In this document: positions 37,625 to 48,200 of the stretch, piece after piece
Layout: every line of letters begins with the position of its first letter
Position numbering within the stretch: position 1 is the first letter of the stretch
Source of the DNA: Streptococcus zalophi
GTDB lineage: Bacteria > Bacillota > Bacilli > Lactobacillales > Streptococcaceae
DNA: 64,000 nt
Direction of reading: 5' to 3'
NCBI RefSeq assembly: GCF_016481285.1
Contig: NZ_JAENBP010000001.1
Location: 124,001-188,000 of the forward strand
The notes under the pieces: generated by a model
Seen by the model: the letters and a program-made list of their open reading frames with translations, nothing else
Databases searched by the model: none
What the model was told of the DNA's origin: nothing
Made by a program: the position numbers and the translations under genes

Positions 37625-39262
37625 TTATTTTTCCCAACCCAATTTTTTTCTTAATGCTACTGCTTTTGTTCCAAGTAATAAGTCAAGTGCCCCACTCCAT
37701 AAAGAAAGTCCACCGTACACAACAATTCCAACACCACCAACTAAAATCAAGTAAACAACACTTAATAGGCGATTTTGTGGGAGTGCTATTAAACCTAAAA
37801 TACTATTAACAACGATAACGGCAACAATCATAACTATGGTCATAATAATCATCAAGGTACTGCTTTTAACAAGTAAGCTACGATTAAAGTTTGTAATCTC
37901 ATGAATGCGTTTATAGATAAATACAATGGGAATAATGAGGGCAATCATCGTAGATAGTAAAGGTCCATAAGAGTGAAAAACAAAAATAAAGGGAATCTGT
38001 AAAATTAGTTTTGCGATAACACCATATAGAAAATAAAGGACAGCCTTACGATTTTCAAATAAGGCTTGTAGCATTGGTGATGATACGGTGTATAATCCCA
38101 AAAAGATCGTTTGAAGCAAGGAAACAATAAATAAATGTAGTGCTAAGACATCTGGCACCCCATAAAAGACCGTATAAAGTGGAACGGCTAAAACAACAGA
38201 GCCAAAAATAGCGGGTAATAAGAATAAAAAGAGCATCTGTGTATTGTTAATAACTAATTTTGCTGCTGCTTTTTTGTCATTTTTAACAATGTTTTCGGTC
38301 AACAAAGGAATACCTGTTCCGGCTATAGCTGTGGCTACAGCAATTAAAATCATGGTTAGCTTACCAGGATTTGATGAAAAATAGGCAAACATAATCCGTA
38401 GTTCACGATTAGAATAATCTGTAAACCACCCCATGCTATTAATAAAAGTCATTTGGTCAATCAAGCGAAAAACTTGAATCGCACTACCAGTAATCACAAA
38501 AGGAATAGCCTCTTTAATCGTTTCCATTAAAATAGATTTGGTATCAAGGTCTATTGATTTTGGTGCTTTTAAAAAGACCTGATGAAGCATGTTTTCTTTC
38601 CATAGGAAATAAACCAAAACAGATAAGGAAGCAAACATACCAATAAAGGCTGCAAAGGTTGATTGGGTAACGGCTGCCACATAATCACCTGAACCCATTT
38701 TCATGATGTAAAAGGCTGTTAAGAGCATCCAGATAACCCGAATGACTTGTTCTGCTATTTGACTGATGGCATAAGGTTTAAGATTATTAAATCCTTGGAA
38801 AAATCCTCTTAAAACACTCATGGCTGGAAAGACCAAGACAGCTAATGTTAAGCTTTGCATGACAGGAATCAAATCTTTACCACCACCGCTTAAGCCTGCT
38901 AAAACAGGAGAGCCAAAGAACATGATAACAGCAAAAAAGGATCCCAACAAAAGCATGAACATAAAGACTTTACGAATCAAGTAAAAGCTCATCTCAGGTT
39001 TATCAAGTGTATTGTATTTTGCCACTTGTTTAGCGACTGCAACAGGAATGCCTACTGTTGATACCAATAAAAAGAGGGCATAAATTTCATAGCCCATGCC
39101 AAAAAGGGCGTTGGCTTCTGCTGCGTGAGGAGCCATCCATGCATACCATGGAATAATGTAAATCGCACCTAATAAACGACTCAAAAAATTTCCAAAAGTC
39201 AACCAAGCCGTTCCTTGAACCATTTTTTCTTGTTGTGTCATTTTTGATTTCTGTTTGCTCAT
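37625..39262 (-). CDS. murJ: Lipid II flippase of the MurJ/YtgP type
   Basis: A polytopic protein of 545 residues with about 14 membrane helices (MOP superfamily, polysaccharide-exporter type). The early segment GTAWLTFGNFLSRLLGAIYIIPWY and FRLIDQMTFINSMG are typical of the streptococcal YtgP/MurJ group, which moves lipid II to the outer face. The ATG at 39262 is preferred; an in-frame ATG at 39280 has no ribosome-binding site. It diverges from murE and appears to share its -35 box, linking precursor synthesis with export. Confidence 0.85.
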   Translation of the reverse strand: MSKQKSKMTQQEKMVQGTAWLTFGNFLSRLLGAIYIIPWYAWMAPHAAEANALFGMGYEIYALFLLVSTVGIPVAVAKQVAKYNTLDKPEMSFYLIRKVFMFMLLLGSFFAVIMFFGSPVLAGLSGGGKDLIPVMQSLTLAVLVFPAMSVLRGFFQGFNNLKPYAISQIAEQVIRVIWMLLTAFYIMKMGSGDYVAAVTQSTFAAFIGMFASLSVLVYFLWKENMLHQVFLKAPKSIDLDTKSILMETIKEAIPFVITGSAIQVFRLIDQMTFINSMGWFTDYSNRELRIMFAYFSSNPGKLTMILIAVATAIAGTGIPLLTENIVKNDKKAAAKLVINNTQMLFLFLLPAIFGSVVLAVPLYTVFYGVPDVLALHLFIVSLLQTIFLGLYTVSSPMLQALFENRKAVLYFLYGVIAKLILQIPFIFVFHSYGPLLSTMIALIIPIVFIYKRIHEITNFNRSLLVKSSTLMIIMTIVMIVAVIVVNSILGLIALPQNRLLSVVYLILVGGVGIVVYGGLSLWSGALDLLLGTKAVALRKKLGWEK

Positions 39263-39293
39263 GTTTTTAATCTTTCTCATTCGTGATAATTTT

Positions 39294-39321
39294 ATTATAA
39301 ACTTTTGCGTAAGACTTGTAA
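39294..39321 (-). promoter_or_regulatory. murJ promoter
   Basis: TTACAA (39321-39316), 16 bases, TATAAT (39299-39294) on the minus strand. Its -35 occupies the same six base pairs as the murE -35. Confidence 0.65.
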
Positions 39322-39344
39322 ATCGAGAACTTTAAGTCTAAAAT
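39316..39344 (+). promoter_or_regulatory. murE promoter, leaderless arrangement
   Basis: TTGTAA (39316-39321), 17 bases, TAAAAT (39339-39344). The ATG begins 7 bases after the -10, so transcription should start at the start codon. Confidence 0.7.
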
Positions 39345-39351
39345 ATAAAGT

Positions 39352-40797
39352 ATGATTACAATGAAAAAAACCTTAACGATTTTAAAAAATGATAATAATT
39401 TCAGAGAAATTGTGATGAAAGATCACTTTTATTATAACTGGAAAGAAGAAACATTTGATGCACTTAGCTATGATAGTAGAAACGTCTCAAAATCTACTCT
39501 TTTCTTTGCAAAAGGGCGTGAATTTAATAAAAGTTATTTAGAACAAGCCATTTCTGATGGTTTACAATACTACGTTTCTGAAAAAGATTATGAGCTGACT
39601 ATTCCAGTTATTTTGGTGAATGATATCAAACAAGCCATGAGTTTAATTGCTCAAGCTTTCTATAATTACCCACAAAATAAATTGAAACTATTGGCTTTTA
39701 CGGGAACAAAAGGAAAAACAACAGCTGCTTATTATGCCTATCATATCCTAAAACAAAGTCATAAACCTGCTTTATTGTCTACTATGAACACCACCTTGGA
39801 TGGTAAAACATTTTTCAAATCTGCCTTAACCACTCCAGAAAGTATAGATCTTTTAGCAATGATGGCAACAGCTGTTGAAAATGGCCGTACCCATCTCATC
39901 ATGGAAGTTTCAAGTCAGGCTTATTTGATGAAACGTGTATATGGTTTATCCTTCGATGTTGGAGTCTTTTTAAATATTAGTCCAGACCATATTGGTCCTA
40001 TTGAACACCCTACTTTTGAAGATTATTTTTACCACAAACGTCTGTTATTAGAAAATAGTCGCTTTATTGTTGTTAATCATCAAATGGATCATTTTGATGT
40101 GATCAAAGAACAAGTTGCTGATAAACCTCATGATTTCTATGGAAAAGACTCTGAAAATGCTATTTTGAATAGCCGGTCGTTTTCATTTGAAACAACTGGT
40201 AAATTAGCTGGACACTACGATAGTCAATTAATTGGTCATTTTAATCAAGAAAATGCCCTGGCAAGCGGTTTAGCTGCACTAAAACTAGGGGCTAGCCTAG
40301 AAGACATCAAAAAAGGTATTGCTGAAACAGTCGTCCCTGGAAGAATGGAAGTTTTAACACAAAAAAATGGGGCTAGAGTCTTTGTTGATTATGCGCATAA
40401 TGGTGTGAGTCTTAAACAACTTCTCTCTGTTGTTACTAAGCATCAAACAGGTCAAATTGCTCTTATTATCGGTGCAACTGGCAACAAAGGTGAGAGTCGT
40501 AGAAAAGATTTTGGAGAGGTTATTAATCAATTTCCACAGATTCATGTGATTTTAACGGCTGATGACCCTAATTATGAAGATCCTTTTGTTATTGCTCAAG
40601 AAATTGCTAGTCATATCAAGCGTCCAGTGGATATCATTACCGATCGAGAAACAGCCATTAAAACAGCTATGACTCTGACAAGTCATGCTAGTGATGCTGT
40701 TGTTATTGCCGGTAAAGGGGCTGATGCTTATCAAATTATTGATGGGCAAAAAGTAGCCTATGAGGGTGATAAGGCCTTAGCTCAAAAATATCTGTAG
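39352..40797 (+). CDS. murE: UDP-N-acetylmuramyl-tripeptide synthetase, L-Lys type
   Basis: A 481-residue Mur ligase that adds the third amino acid to UDP-MurNAc-Ala-Glu. ATP-binding [33 protein letters not shown] and VPGRMEVL are conserved. The substrate loop reads ADDPNYEDP rather than the DNPR of diaminopimelate enzymes, so L-lysine is predicted, as in streptococci. No Shine-Dalgarno is seen. The start is [17 protein letters not shown], matching the usual MurE N-terminus. Confidence 0.93.
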   Translation: MITMKKTLTILKNDNNFREIVMKDHFYYNWKEETFDALSYDSRNVSKSTLFFAKGREFNKSYLEQAISDGLQYYVSEKDYELTIPVILVNDIKQAMSLIAQAFYNYPQNKLKLLAFTGTKGKTTAAYYAYHILKQSHKPALLSTMNTTLDGKTFFKSALTTPESIDLLAMMATAVENGRTHLIMEVSSQAYLMKRVYGLSFDVGVFLNISPDHIGPIEHPTFEDYFYHKRLLLENSRFIVVNHQMDHFDVIKEQVADKPHDFYGKDSENAILNSRSFSFETTGKLAGHYDSQLIGHFNQENALASGLAALKLGASLEDIKKGIAETVVPGRMEVLTQKNGARVFVDYAHNGVSLKQLLSVVTKHQTGQIALIIGATGNKGESRRKDFGEVINQFPQIHVILTADDPNYEDPFVIAQEIASHIKRPVDIITDRETAIKTAMTLTSHASDAVVIAGKGADAYQIIDGQKVAYEGDKALAQKYL

Positions 40798-40881
40798 CAG
40801 ATAAGAAAGCTATTAATTTCCAAATTAACCTAGCGATTTATATTTGACAGTCTCAGTTATTTTTTCTATGAGAGGACTATT

Positions 40882-41523
40882 ATGACAATGAAAATTTTAA
40901 AATCCGTTAATCGTATGGCAGGTGAAAACACCTACTACCTTACTAATCATCAAGCAACCATTGTTATTGACCCTGGTAGTAACACAGAAGATATTTTAAC
41001 AAAATTGACTACTCTTGAAAAACCTGTGGTTGCCATTCTTCTCACGCACACTCATTGTGATCATATCGTCAGTGTTGATGCTGTGAGAGAAACATTTAAC
41101 CATCCACCTGTTTATGTGTCAAAACAAGAAGCTGACTGGCTTGGATCACCTAAAGACAATCTTTCGGCTCTTGGGAGATTTGAAGGCATGGGTGATGTCA
41201 TCATAAAGCCTGCAGATTATTTTTATGACGATCATAAAGACTATAATATTGAAGGATTTCAGTTTAAAGTTGTTGAAACACCTGGCCATTCGGTTGGCAG
41301 TGTGTCTTTGATTTTTCCTGAAGATGAAGCTGTTTTTACAGGTGATGCTCTTTTTAAAGGAACAATTGGCAGAACTGATTTACCAACTGGGAATTATGAT
41401 CAGCTAATCACCAGTATTAAAACACAATTATTAACCCTACCTAAACATTATCGTGTTTTTCCTGGACACGGACAAAATACTGTGATTAGTCATGAAAAAA
41501 TGTTTAATCCTTATCTAACATAA
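40882..41523 (+). CDS. Metallo-beta-lactamase-fold hydrolase (glyoxalase II-like)
   Basis: A 213-residue protein with the metal-binding HTHCDHI motif (family HxHxDH), a further His in ETPGHSVGSV, Asp in FTGDALFKGTIGRTD, and a last His in FPGHGQNT. All six metal ligands look intact. Relatives hydrolyse thioesters such as S-lactoylglutathione or related compounds, but the substrate is unknown. AGAGGA precedes the ATG. It may share a transcript with murE, 84 bases upstream. Confidence 0.85.
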   Translation: MTMKILKSVNRMAGENTYYLTNHQATIVIDPGSNTEDILTKLTTLEKPVVAILLTHTHCDHIVSVDAVRETFNHPPVYVSKQEADWLGSPKDNLSALGRFEGMGDVIIKPADYFYDDHKDYNIEGFQFKVVETPGHSVGSVSLIFPEDEAVFTGDALFKGTIGRTDLPTGNYDQLITSIKTQLLTLPKHYRVFPGHGQNTVISHEKMFNPYLT

Positions 41524-41556
41524 AAAACCTATAGGAATATTCCTATAGGTTTTTTA
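41522..41556. terminator. Bidirectional terminator between MBL-fold gene and ftsX
   Basis: AAAACCTATAGGAAT and ATTCCTATAGGTTTT form a 15-bp palindrome with A and T tracts on both sides, between convergent genes. Confidence 0.88.
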
Positions 41557-41571
41557 TATTATACCTCTTGA

Positions 41572-42501
41572 TTAGGCTTTTAAATAGCGTCTCATTGAAA
41601 GAACTGATCCTACAGAACCGATAAGAATTCCAATGAGGAATAACGCTCCCATAGCGTATAGTAGAAAAATATCAGGTTCATACATTGATAAATTTTGCTT
41701 AATTAAAGCCACATTGAATTTTTGATAAACGAAATGATAACCATAAAATAAAATTAATGATGGCAAAATAGCTCCAATAAGCCCAACCCATGCACCTTCA
41801 AGAAAGAATGGCCATCTAATATAAGAATTTTTTGCCCCTACTAAGCGCATAATCATAATTTCTCTACGACGAGAAATAATGGTAATACGAATGGTATTAG
41901 AGATAAGGAAAACAGCAACAAATAACAGTAAACCGGCTCCTACAAGCCCCCAAGTTCTGATAACACCAGCAATCCTAAAGATTCTCTCTGTGTTTGCACC
42001 ACCATATTCAACAGAATCAATACCCTCAATTCCTTCAATTTGCTCAGCAACACTTTTAACAGCCTTTGGTGATGTTGTTGTAATGATGTATACAGTACTA
42101 AGAGGATTAGCATCTCCTTCAAAAATTTCCCAAGAATCACCAAGTGTTTCTTGAAGATTTTTTAATTGCTCTTCTTTGTCAGAAAAATCAATTTTTTGAA
42201 CTTCCGGCAAGGCTGCAATTTGATCATAAATTTTATGATAATTCTCATTAGGTGCTAAAGTGCCATCTTGATTAGGAATTTGTTTCACATAATCTGTAGA
42301 GTCAACTAGTAAAAAGGCATTGACTTGAATATTTTTTTCAATACCAGTTGCTAAACGCTCAGTATTTGCGATAACAGCTGAAAAAATTCCCACAAGAATC
42401 AAAGTGATTGACACTGAACTAATGGCAACAAAAGTCATCCAACCGTTTCTTTTGAGATTTTTCATAGATTCCCATAAATGTCTGAAATATCTTCTAATCA
42501 T
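41572..42501 (-). CDS. ftsX: Cell-division ABC protein FtsX
   Basis: A 309-residue membrane protein with an N-terminal helix, a large outer loop (about residues 45-180) and three C-terminal helices, the FtsX layout. RRREIMIMRLVGAKNSYIRWPF is typical. With FtsE it controls peptidoglycan hydrolases such as PcsB at the septum. The ATG at 42501 overlaps the ftsE stop by 8 bases, so longer in-frame starts are unlikely. Confidence 0.92.
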   Translation of the reverse strand: MIRRYFRHLWESMKNLKRNGWMTFVAISSVSITLILVGIFSAVIANTERLATGIEKNIQVNAFLLVDSTDYVKQIPNQDGTLAPNENYHKIYDQIAALPEVQKIDFSDKEEQLKNLQETLGDSWEIFEGDANPLSTVYIITTTSPKAVKSVAEQIEGIEGIDSVEYGGANTERIFRIAGVIRTWGLVGAGLLLFVAVFLISNTIRITIISRRREIMIMRLVGAKNSYIRWPFFLEGAWVGLIGAILPSLILFYGYHFVYQKFNVALIKQNLSMYEPDIFLLYAMGALFLIGILIGSVGSVLSMRRYLKA

Positions 42502-43186
42502 CGTATCCGTACTCTCCTTTTTCTTCATCACGAGCCACACGACCATCTTCAATCGCAATCACTCGGTGACGCAATGTATCAACGATATTCTTATTGTGCG
42601 TTGCCATCAAAATTGTCGTCCCTTGAAGGTTAATGCGTTCTAGTAATTGCATGATTTCCCATGAATTATCAGGGTCTAAGTTTCCTGTTGGTTCATCAGC
42701 AATCAATAATTTAGGATTATTAACGATGGCACGAGCAATTGCAACACGCTGTTGCTCACCACCTGATAATTGATCAGGAAATGATCTCATTTTGTGTTTT
42801 AAACCAACCAGTTCTAGTACTTCAGGAACACGTTTTTTGATGTTACGAGGTCTTTCACCAATAACTTCCATGGCATAAGCAACATTTTCAAAAACTGTTT
42901 TCTTAGGAAGTAGTTTATAGTCTTGGAAGACAACACCAATACTACGACGCAAGTAAGGAACTTCTCTTCTTTTCAATTTAGTCAAATCAAAACCAGCTAC
43001 TTTAAGTGATCCTTTAGTTAATTTTTCCTCACGATAAAGTAGTTTGATAAAACTTGATTTCCCAGCTCCTGAAGGACCGACAATATAAACAAATTCACCT
43101 TTATCAACAGTAACAGATACATTTCTAAGTGCTGTTGTTGAGCGATGGTATTTCTTGCTCACATCTCTCATTTCAATTAATGCCAT
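42494..43186 (-). CDS. ftsE: Cell-division ATP-binding protein FtsE
   Basis: A 230-residue ATPase with GPSGAGKSSFIK, LSGGEQQRVAIARAIV and LLIADEPTGNLDPD. It partners FtsX. The ATG at 43186 follows AGAGGA; an earlier in-frame start at 43219 lies inside prfB and is not needed. It is 17 bases from the prfB stop, so the three genes probably form one operon. Confidence 0.94.
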   Translation of the reverse strand: MALIEMRDVSKKYHRSTTALRNVSVTVDKGEFVYIVGPSGAGKSSFIKLLYREEKLTKGSLKVAGFDLTKLKRREVPYLRRSIGVVFQDYKLLPKKTVFENVAYAMEVIGERPRNIKKRVPEVLELVGLKHKMRSFPDQLSGGEQQRVAIARAIVNNPKLLIADEPTGNLDPDNSWEIMQLLERINLQGTTILMATHNKNIVDTLRHRVIAIEDGRVARDEEKGEYGYDD

Positions 43187-43203
43187 TATTTTTTCCTCTC
43201 TTA

Positions 43204-44299
43204 TTATTCTATTCGCCATTTGAGATAAGCATCGATAAAGCCATCAATGTCACCATCCATCACTTTATCTACCTGAGCGACTTCAAAGTTTGTCCGATGA
43301 TCTTTAACCATTGTATACGGAGTAAAAACATAAGATCTTATCTGGCTTCCCCAGGTAATTTCTTTTTTATCTCCTTTTAGAGCAGAGACTTCTTGTTCTT
43401 TTTTCTCTTGTTCTAATTGATAGAGTTTACTTTGAAGCATTTTCATAGCACGATCTCTGTTGCCATATTGTGTTCTATCAACAGTTGATGACACAACAAT
43501 TCCTGTTGGAATATGGGTCAAACGAACACCTGTTGATACTTTATTGACATTTTGTCCACCAGCGCCACCTGAGCGAAAGGTATCCATTTTAATGTCGTCA
43601 TCTTTAATCTCTACTTCAATGGTATCATCTAATTCAGGCATCACTTCAATTGATGCAAAGGATGTGTGACGCCGTTTTGCTGAATCAAACGGCGATATTC
43701 TCACTAATCGATGAACACCCATTTCTGATTTTAAAAGACCATAAGCATTGGTACCCTCAAAAGAAAGTGTCACACTTTTAATGCCTGCCTCATCACCAGC
43801 TTGATAATCTAGGATTTCTACCTTAAAGCCTCTGGCATTACCAAAACGCGTGTACATTCTAAGGAGCATATCACCCCAGTCTTGTGCTTCTGTACCACCA
43901 GATCCTGGATGAATTTCTAAAATGGCATTGTTACTGTCATAGGGTTCTGACAATAAGAGCGTCATTTCATAACTAATCATCATTTTATCCAGCTTATTCA
44001 AGGTTTCTTCTAATTCACTTTGAACAGAAGCATCTTCTGAAACCATTTCTTCTAAAATCTCAACTTCTTCACTAAGTTCAACCATTGTCTGAAAGGTTTG
44101 GTATTTTGATTTTAAATCATTAAGTTCCTGAGATACTTTTTGAGCCTTAATATTATCATCCCAAAAATGAGGATGAGTCATTTCGTTTTCTAAGAGAGCA
44201 ATGTCTTCTTCCAATTGCTCTAGGTCAAAGAGACCTCCTGAAGCTAGTCAACTTCTCTTTATTTTCTACTATTTTCTGACGGATTTCTGAAATATCCAT
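43204..44299 (-). CDS. prfB: Peptide chain release factor 2, programmed +1 frameshift
   Basis: A first frame of 24 codons from the ATG at 44299 ends in TGA (44227-44225). AGGAGG precedes the slippery CTT-TGA-C. A +1 shift there continues into the long frame, giving about 364 residues. The GGQ hydrolysis motif ([11 protein letters not shown]) is present. RF2 reads TGA and TAA stops, so the shift is the known autoregulatory device: when RF2 is scarce the ribosome slips and makes more. GAGG lies 8 bases before the ATG. Confidence 0.95.
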
Positions 44300-44704
44300 G
44301 GTCTATACCTCTTTAATATAATTCTACCTATTTTATCATAGATGAGTTAGTATTACCATTCTTACAGCAATTTTTTAAAAATCTTTTAATAAATAACTCA
44401 TAAAAGCTGAAATAAAATAAAAATACTAGTCTGAGAGTAGACTATAGCACTTCATTTTATTTCTAACTATCTTGTCATTCTACTTCTTAGTAAAACAGAT
44501 TTCTTATCTTAATATACCCTATTAGATAAGAAACTTTTCAAAACACAAAATAATAGGACACAACTCCTATAATACTATTTTAAAGGAAAATTATAAAGTC
44601 TGTAAGACGAAATCATTACTAATTATTACTTTTATTGCAAGTCGTTAACATTAGAATAATTTGATATCTTCGATTCATTTTCTAAAAGCAAGTCTCGATT
44701 TTAT
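44300..44704. other. Non-coding gap between prfB and the pullulanase 3' end
   Basis: I see no convincing gene. It holds three inverted repeats: TAGTCT/AGACTA (44426-44443), TTTCTTATCT/AGATAAGAAA (44500-44533) and ATAGGA/TCCTAT (44553-44570). A 19-codon minus-strand ORF near 44675 has no good ribosome-binding site. The region upstream of prfB should hold its promoter, but none is clear. Confidence 0.5.
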
Positions 44705-44738
44705 CATAAAAATAAGGGAGGATAACCTCCCTATTTTT
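44705..44738 (-). terminator. Intrinsic terminator after the pullulanase gene
   Basis: GGGAGG/CCTCCC with flanking AAAATA/TATTTTT forms a hairpin with a T-rich tail on the minus strand, 26 bases past the stop of the anchor fragment. Confidence 0.8.
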
Positions 44739-44764
44739 ATCTATGAAACGAGCTGACAAAATTA

Positions 44765-45226
44765 CTAGTTATTTTTGCGACGTTTAAAGAAAATCAATCC
44801 TGCCATTGTCAAAGTTACTAAAACATGACCTACAATCACTCTATTAGAATCATCATTATCTCCTGTTAATGGGAGAGTTGATTGATTAGATGAAATCATT
44901 GGTTCCTTATTGATGGTAGTCATTTTAGGATATCTCTTTAGTGAGAGAGGATGTTTTTCAGTTTTTTGAGACACGTTATCATCAGTATTTTCAGTTATCG
45001 CATCAATAACTTTATGATAAGTGATGACTTCTTCTTGTTGAATTGGTGTTGTATCTGTATCAAGATTTGTAAAAATGACGCTTGTTTTATCAGCTTGATA
45101 GCCCTCAACAATTGGACTCGTTACAGTTTGAGTTTTTTCTGTTGCTGTGTAGTTTGACACCTGTGTGACTAAGTCCTTATCAACTGACCAGGTTACCTTA
45201 ACTATTTCTTGGGCTGGCGGAATCAT
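44765..45226 (-). pseudogene. Pullulanase C-terminal fragment with LPXTG anchor
   Basis: A frame of 153 residues that continues the pullulanase after a 1-base shift. It opens with AQEIVKVTWSVDKDL, part of a MucBP-like repeat, and ends in an LPLTG sorting signal, a hydrophobic helix and KRRKNN. The ATG at its head follows a stop codon directly and has no ribosome-binding site, so it is unlikely to be a gene of its own. If the shift is real, the enzyme is released instead of being attached by sortase. Confidence 0.75.
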
Positions 45227-48200
45227 CTAAAGCATCAAAGCTCTTAATGGTATCTGAATCATCTGAGACCAATTCATAGCCCTCTGGTATTTCAAAAGTA
45301 AAGTTTGGTACTTGATTGGTGACACCTTCAAGTGTTTCAGTTTTAATCACCTTATCATTATCATCATTATCGATGTATTGAATACTAATCTTCGCAGGAT
45401 TTGCTGTGTATACAACAGTATAGATAATATCTTCGTCGCCTAAGTTTCCTGCATTAGTTGCTTTGATAGCAGCTTCTAAACTAGCTTGACCATTAACAGT
45501 AAAACTATACCCTTCTCGTGTTAAATCAATATTTTTCCAACTGATAGCATCACCAGAAACTCCTTCAAAAATAAAATCTGCTTTTCCTTCAAGATCACTA
45601 ACTGATTTAGGCAATTGATTTTTTGGATCATTTGATGAGATGATAACTGCTTTTGTTTCCTTAGCATACGTTACAGTAATGGTTTGATTAGAAGCATCTT
45701 TTTCTAAAGGATGCGATGGTGTTTGTACTAAGTCATTTGAAGCATCTGTAGTACTAATAACGCGATAGCCATCTATGACGGGATGTACCACTTTTTTTGT
45801 TTGCGCGATTGCTTCAACCCACTTGATAGTAGCCGTATCTTTTGGCTTACCATTTTCAATTTCAGGAAGTTCAGTGACTTCAATCAACTCACCTGCTCCA
45901 TTTGTTGCATAGTAAGTTTTAATAACTGTTTCAATCTCATTGGTTGAAGTATCTAAAACATTTTCCAAATGACCTAAATCATTTGCTTTTGTTTCGATTC
46001 CAGATTTAGTATAAGTGAATTTTGAATTTGGATCATGGAATTTAATTGTTAAGTAAGTGGTCTTTTGAACATTTGAATCTGCTTTTTTAGTTCCTTCTTT
46101 ATCAACATAGTTTATTGTTTGTTGTTTAGTGATTAACTCAGCTTCTTCTTTGGCTGGAATGTATAAAACACTTGCCGACAATGGATTAAAGGTAATAGTT
46201 TTTTCACCATTAAATCGACCAATTTTCTCATATAAATTTTCTGAATTTGTAGTAACGATATAGGCATTAGAAAAATTATTACGTTTGTCACCAGAATTAA
46301 TAACACCTTTTCCAGCTCCAGTTCTACCATAATACCAATTATCGCCACCAAGTGTTAATGAAGGGTTCGATGTATCAGTATTATTATTAAACACCATTAA
46401 ATATTTATCACCGTTGTCTTTTTTCAACTCATAAGTAATAATACCTGAGTTAACTTGAACATTTGTGATTTCCATATGAGGAAAGACTTCTGTTTGATAA
46501 TCTGACAAATGAAGCAATGATTCATTTTTTCTCAAAGCGACGATAGATTTATAAAAGTTAACCACATCAACATTATCTTTAACTAATCCCCACTGAATTC
46601 GGTTTAATTCATCACCACCATTATAAGTATTATGAGAATTTTCTTTTGATTTCAAAAATTCTTGCCCAATTTGTGAGAAATGAATGCCTTGTGAGAGGGC
46701 ACTCATCGCAGAAGCTAACTCTACACGTTTTTGATGTTCTTCCGGTGTGTCTTCTGGATTATAATGTTTTAATAAATCACTAAGTGTCATTCCATCATGA
46801 ACTTCAACATAATTCAATTGTTGGGAGGCACTTCCAAAATGTCTACCATGACCTCCAAGCATACTATCAACCAGTCTTGAAAGATTTCCACTATTAGTTT
46901 TGTAGTCACTATTGCGATTAACAAATCCTGGAGGATTACCGTTGTCATAATGAGAGCCTGCAATAGCATCACGACCAATAGAATCGAAAAAGCCGTAAGT
47001 TGGTGTTTGTTTGGCATTTTTATCACTACCTGGAGTTTCACCATCTTTTGCTAGGTATTTTCCCATACTATCCCAACCTTCACCATAGGTGACAATATTA
47101 GGATCAATTTTATTGATGGCATCGCGAACAAGATTTAACGTATTAACATCTAAATCAGACATGGCATCAAATCTAAAGCCATCCATACCATATTCTTTAG
47201 CCCAATAAATAACAGAATTAATGATATATTGACGCATCATTTCTGAATTGGAACGAACAGCATTACCAACACCGACATCGTTGTTCATTGCACCATCAGG
47301 CATGACAGCATAGAAATAACCAGGTACTGTCCATTCAAATGGATTTTCTTGTCCATCATATAAATGATTGTAAACCACATCCATGACAACGTTAATCCCA
47401 GCATCGTGAAGTTTTTGAACCATTTCTTTAGCTTCTTTAATACGCACAAGTGGATTAGCTGGGTCAGTTGCATATGAGCCATCTGGAACATTATAATTCT
47501 TAGGGTCATAACCCCAGTTTTGTTGATTATTATGAACACCATGATCTTCTTTTGGTGAAATGGTAATGTTTTCTGGATTATCTTTATCTAATTCAGGAAC
47601 AGTTTGAAAATCATAGATAGGCATGATTTGAACATAGTTAACACCTAAATATTTTAAATAATCAATGCCCGTCATATGGTTCCCATTTGATGCATTTGTT
47701 GTACCTTTTTGCACCATTCCAAGGAAGTTACCACGATCTTTTGCAGCAATTCCTGAACTCTCATCAATTGAAAAGTCACGCACATCCACTTCAAGAACAC
47801 TCATTTGCGTTTTTGAAGTTACGCGTTTGTTTTGAGTAATAGCTACTTTATCGCCAAAATCGGCTGAGTCTAAAATAACGGAACGTGAACCATCTTGAAC
47901 GACTGCTTGAGAATAAGGATCTTGCGTTTTAACTGTTCGATTAATCTGTTCAGAAATAGCACCGACATTACCATCTGTTCTTCCTAAGTAAAAGGCAGCA
48001 ATCTGTTTTCGTGAAGCATTATCATTTTCCTTATCATTAATTACTTCTTTAGTGGCAGAATTTCTATAGATATAATGGTCAATATAGTAATTACCATCAT
48101 TGCCTTTTTTCATATAGGCTGATTTTTGAATAAAATAAGCGTTAGGAATAGTTAAACTAAAATCATAGGCCACTCCTTTGCTATCTTTATTTAATTGATC

